Source of the DNA: Ignavibacteria bacterium
GTDB taxonomy: Bacteria > Bacteroidota > Ignavibacteria > Kapaibacteriales > UBA2268
Length of the DNA: 64,000 nt
NCBI GenBank assembly: GCA_016844745.1
Contig: JAERMQ010000002.1
Span: 62,001-126,000 of the forward strand
Direction: 5' to 3'
A program made the position numbers and the translations under genes. Shown here one piece after another: positions 62,910 through 64,000 of the stretch; positions within the stretch are counted from its first letter, which is position 1, and the number at the start of each line of letters is the position of its first letter. Under the pieces are notes generated by a model. It did no database searches and was not told the origin of the DNA. It was given only the letters and a program-made list of their open reading frames with translations.

Positions 62910-64000
62910 ATGACTAAGTACCGAGAAGCATTGTCTTTAATTGTTGAAGAATTAAAAAAGTTATCAAATGAAACCGAAAGAGTAGGAATACTGCACTCAG
63001 TCGGAAGAGTCTTAAGTCTAGACATAATTTCGGATATTTACTTACCTCCCTTTAATACATCTGAAAAGGATGGAATTTGTATTTCTTATAATCCTCAAAT
63101 TACCGAGTGGGACTTGGTTGGTGAAATTACAGCCGGGAATTATTCGGATATTACGATTAGTTCCAATCAAACCATATCAGTAATGACCGGGGCTAAAATT
63201 CCGGAATCGGCTGATACGGTAATACCTTTCGAGGATTTGAATGTTATAGAAGATGAAGTGTATCTGAAAGAGGGTGCGAAAGTAAAGTCAGGGCAGAATC
63301 TAATTCTTCGGGGTAGTATTATTAAGCAAAATGAAAAAGCCATCAATAAAAATACCTTTATTAAAAACCAGGATATTGCATTAGCGGCGGCTTGCGGAGC
63401 CGATATGATTGAAGTATTCTGCAAAAGAAAGATTGCAATATTATCAACCGGCGATGAATTGGTGGATATTTACAAAACTCCGGCAAATGCTCAAATCAGA
63501 TTGACCAATAATTCTACGGTATTATCGCTGATTAAATCAATCGGAGCCAACGGTATCAATTTAGGAATTGTACGGGATAATCCGGAATTGATTCGCAAAT
63601 CACTCGAGGATGCTTTCGATTCGGAAGCAGATATAGTCATTATTTCAGGTGGTACTTCAAACGGCAAACATGATTTTGTCAAGAAAGTCTTTTATGAAAT
63701 GGGAGTCGAAATAAAATTCAATTGTGTAAAAATAAAACCCGGAGCGCCAACGATTTTTGGGACATATTTGACAAAATCAGGAACTAAACTACTTTTCGGT
63801 TTTCCGGGCAATCCGATTTCAACATTCTTATGTTTTTTGATTTTTATAAGAGAAGCATTTTCTATGGCTCAATTATGTCAACCGCCAAGCAGAATTGATG
63901 CTGTATTGAAAAATAAGATTCGTAAAAAAGGAAATAACAGGACTTTTCTTTTAGGAAGAATCATTTACAATCGAAAAATAAAACAATATTGCGTATTTCC
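62910..64000 (+). CDS. moeA: Molybdopterin molybdotransferase MoeA (partial, cut by the window end)
   Basis: MoeA inserts molybdate into adenylylated molybdopterin. The 363 visible residues cover most of the protein. Family motifs: MTGAKIPESADTVIPFED, STGDELV, SGGTSNGKHDFV, KIKPGAPTIFG and FGFPGNPISTF. The usual 'DNSAMDGYA' element is replaced by NTSEKDGICIS, so this is a divergent paralogue. Starting at ATG 62910 gives a normal N-terminus; no stop is reached by 64000. It supports the Mo-hydroxylase upstream. Confidence 0.87.
   Translation, partial: MTKYREALSLIVEELKKLSNETERVGILHSVGRVLSLDIISDIYLPPFNTSEKDGICISYNPQITEWDLVGEITAGNYSDITISSNQTISVMTGAKIPESADTVIPFEDLNVIEDEVYLKEGAKVKSGQNLILRGSIIKQNEKAINKNTFIKNQDIALAAACGADMIEVFCKRKIAILSTGDELVDIYKTPANAQIRLTNNSTVLSLIKSIGANGINLGIVRDNPELIRKSLEDAFDSEADIVIISGGTSNGKHDFVKKVFYEMGVEIKFNCVKIKPGAPTIFGTYLTKSGTKLLFGFPGNPISTFLCFLIFIREAFSMAQLCQPPSRIDAVLKNKIRKKGNNRTFLLGRIIYNRKIKQYCVF

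Overview
The window comes from an AT-rich bacterial chromosome that looks like a member of the Bacteroidota/Chlorobiota (FCB) supergroup, perhaps Ignavibacteria- or Kapabacteria-like. The signs are a type IX secretion (T9SS) tail with an NYPNPF motif, a FISUMP domain, TIG repeats, DUF5618, many Cys-lipoproteins, frequent starts without Shine-Dalgarno sites, and FCB-style dispersed intergenic repeats. This placement is inferred from gene families; no rRNA or tRNA gene was seen.

Layout. 0-5.2 kb: repeat-rich intergenic DNA, a small aspartic protease and two exported proteins (TIG/FISUMP giant and a mini T9SS-tail protein). 5.3-20.4 kb: mostly housekeeping genes (ruvC, rsmE, PgpH-like HD hydrolase, xerD, a GT-C-like membrane protein, hpnC, hpnD, site-2 protease, mutL, corA, FKBP isomerase, LRR protein). 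20.5-26.3 kb: four consecutive exported proteins (two barrel-like, one lipoprotein, one PD40/OmpA-like lipoprotein). 26.3-31.0 kb: small accessory genes and toxin-antitoxin-like pairs among repeats, with a strongly structured RNA candidate that ends in an intrinsic terminator (29434-29574, minus).

31.1-64.0 kb: a large anaerobic aromatic-degradation island built around benzoyl-CoA. A minus-strand operon (36291 to 31097) carries oah, dch, an atypical thiolase and an HAD-crotonase fusion. A divergent plus-strand series carries an SDR, a thiolase, an ATP-dependent class I benzoyl-CoA reductase of bzd type (bzdNOPQ) with its ferredoxin, a BzdV-like NAD(P)H oxidoreductase, a 70-aa Cys protein and an ADP-forming acyl-CoA synthetase. 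A less familiar block follows: an orphan HgdB-like protein, two PanE-like reductases around a HisC-like aminotransferase, MocA and XdhC. Then come 2-oxoacid:ferredoxin oxidoreductase (korDABC), a molybdenum hydroxylase resembling 4-hydroxybenzoyl-CoA reductase (small and large subunits fused), a third ASKHA activase, had, and a moeA cut by the window end.

Inferred metabolism: 4-hydroxybenzoyl-CoA could be dehydroxylated by the Mo enzyme, using cofactor made with MoeA, MocA and XdhC. Benzoyl-CoA would then be dearomatised by BzdNOPQ using ferredoxin reduced by KorDABC and/or the BzdV-like protein. Dch, Had and Oah would give 3-hydroxypimeloyl-CoA, and the dehydrogenase/thiolase genes would continue beta-oxidation. 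No AMP-forming benzoate-CoA ligase, glutaryl-CoA dehydrogenase or dedicated regulator was seen. The best candidate for an undescribed system is the orphan HgdB-like protein (48444) with the distant activase (60728) and the PanE/aminotransferase block between them.
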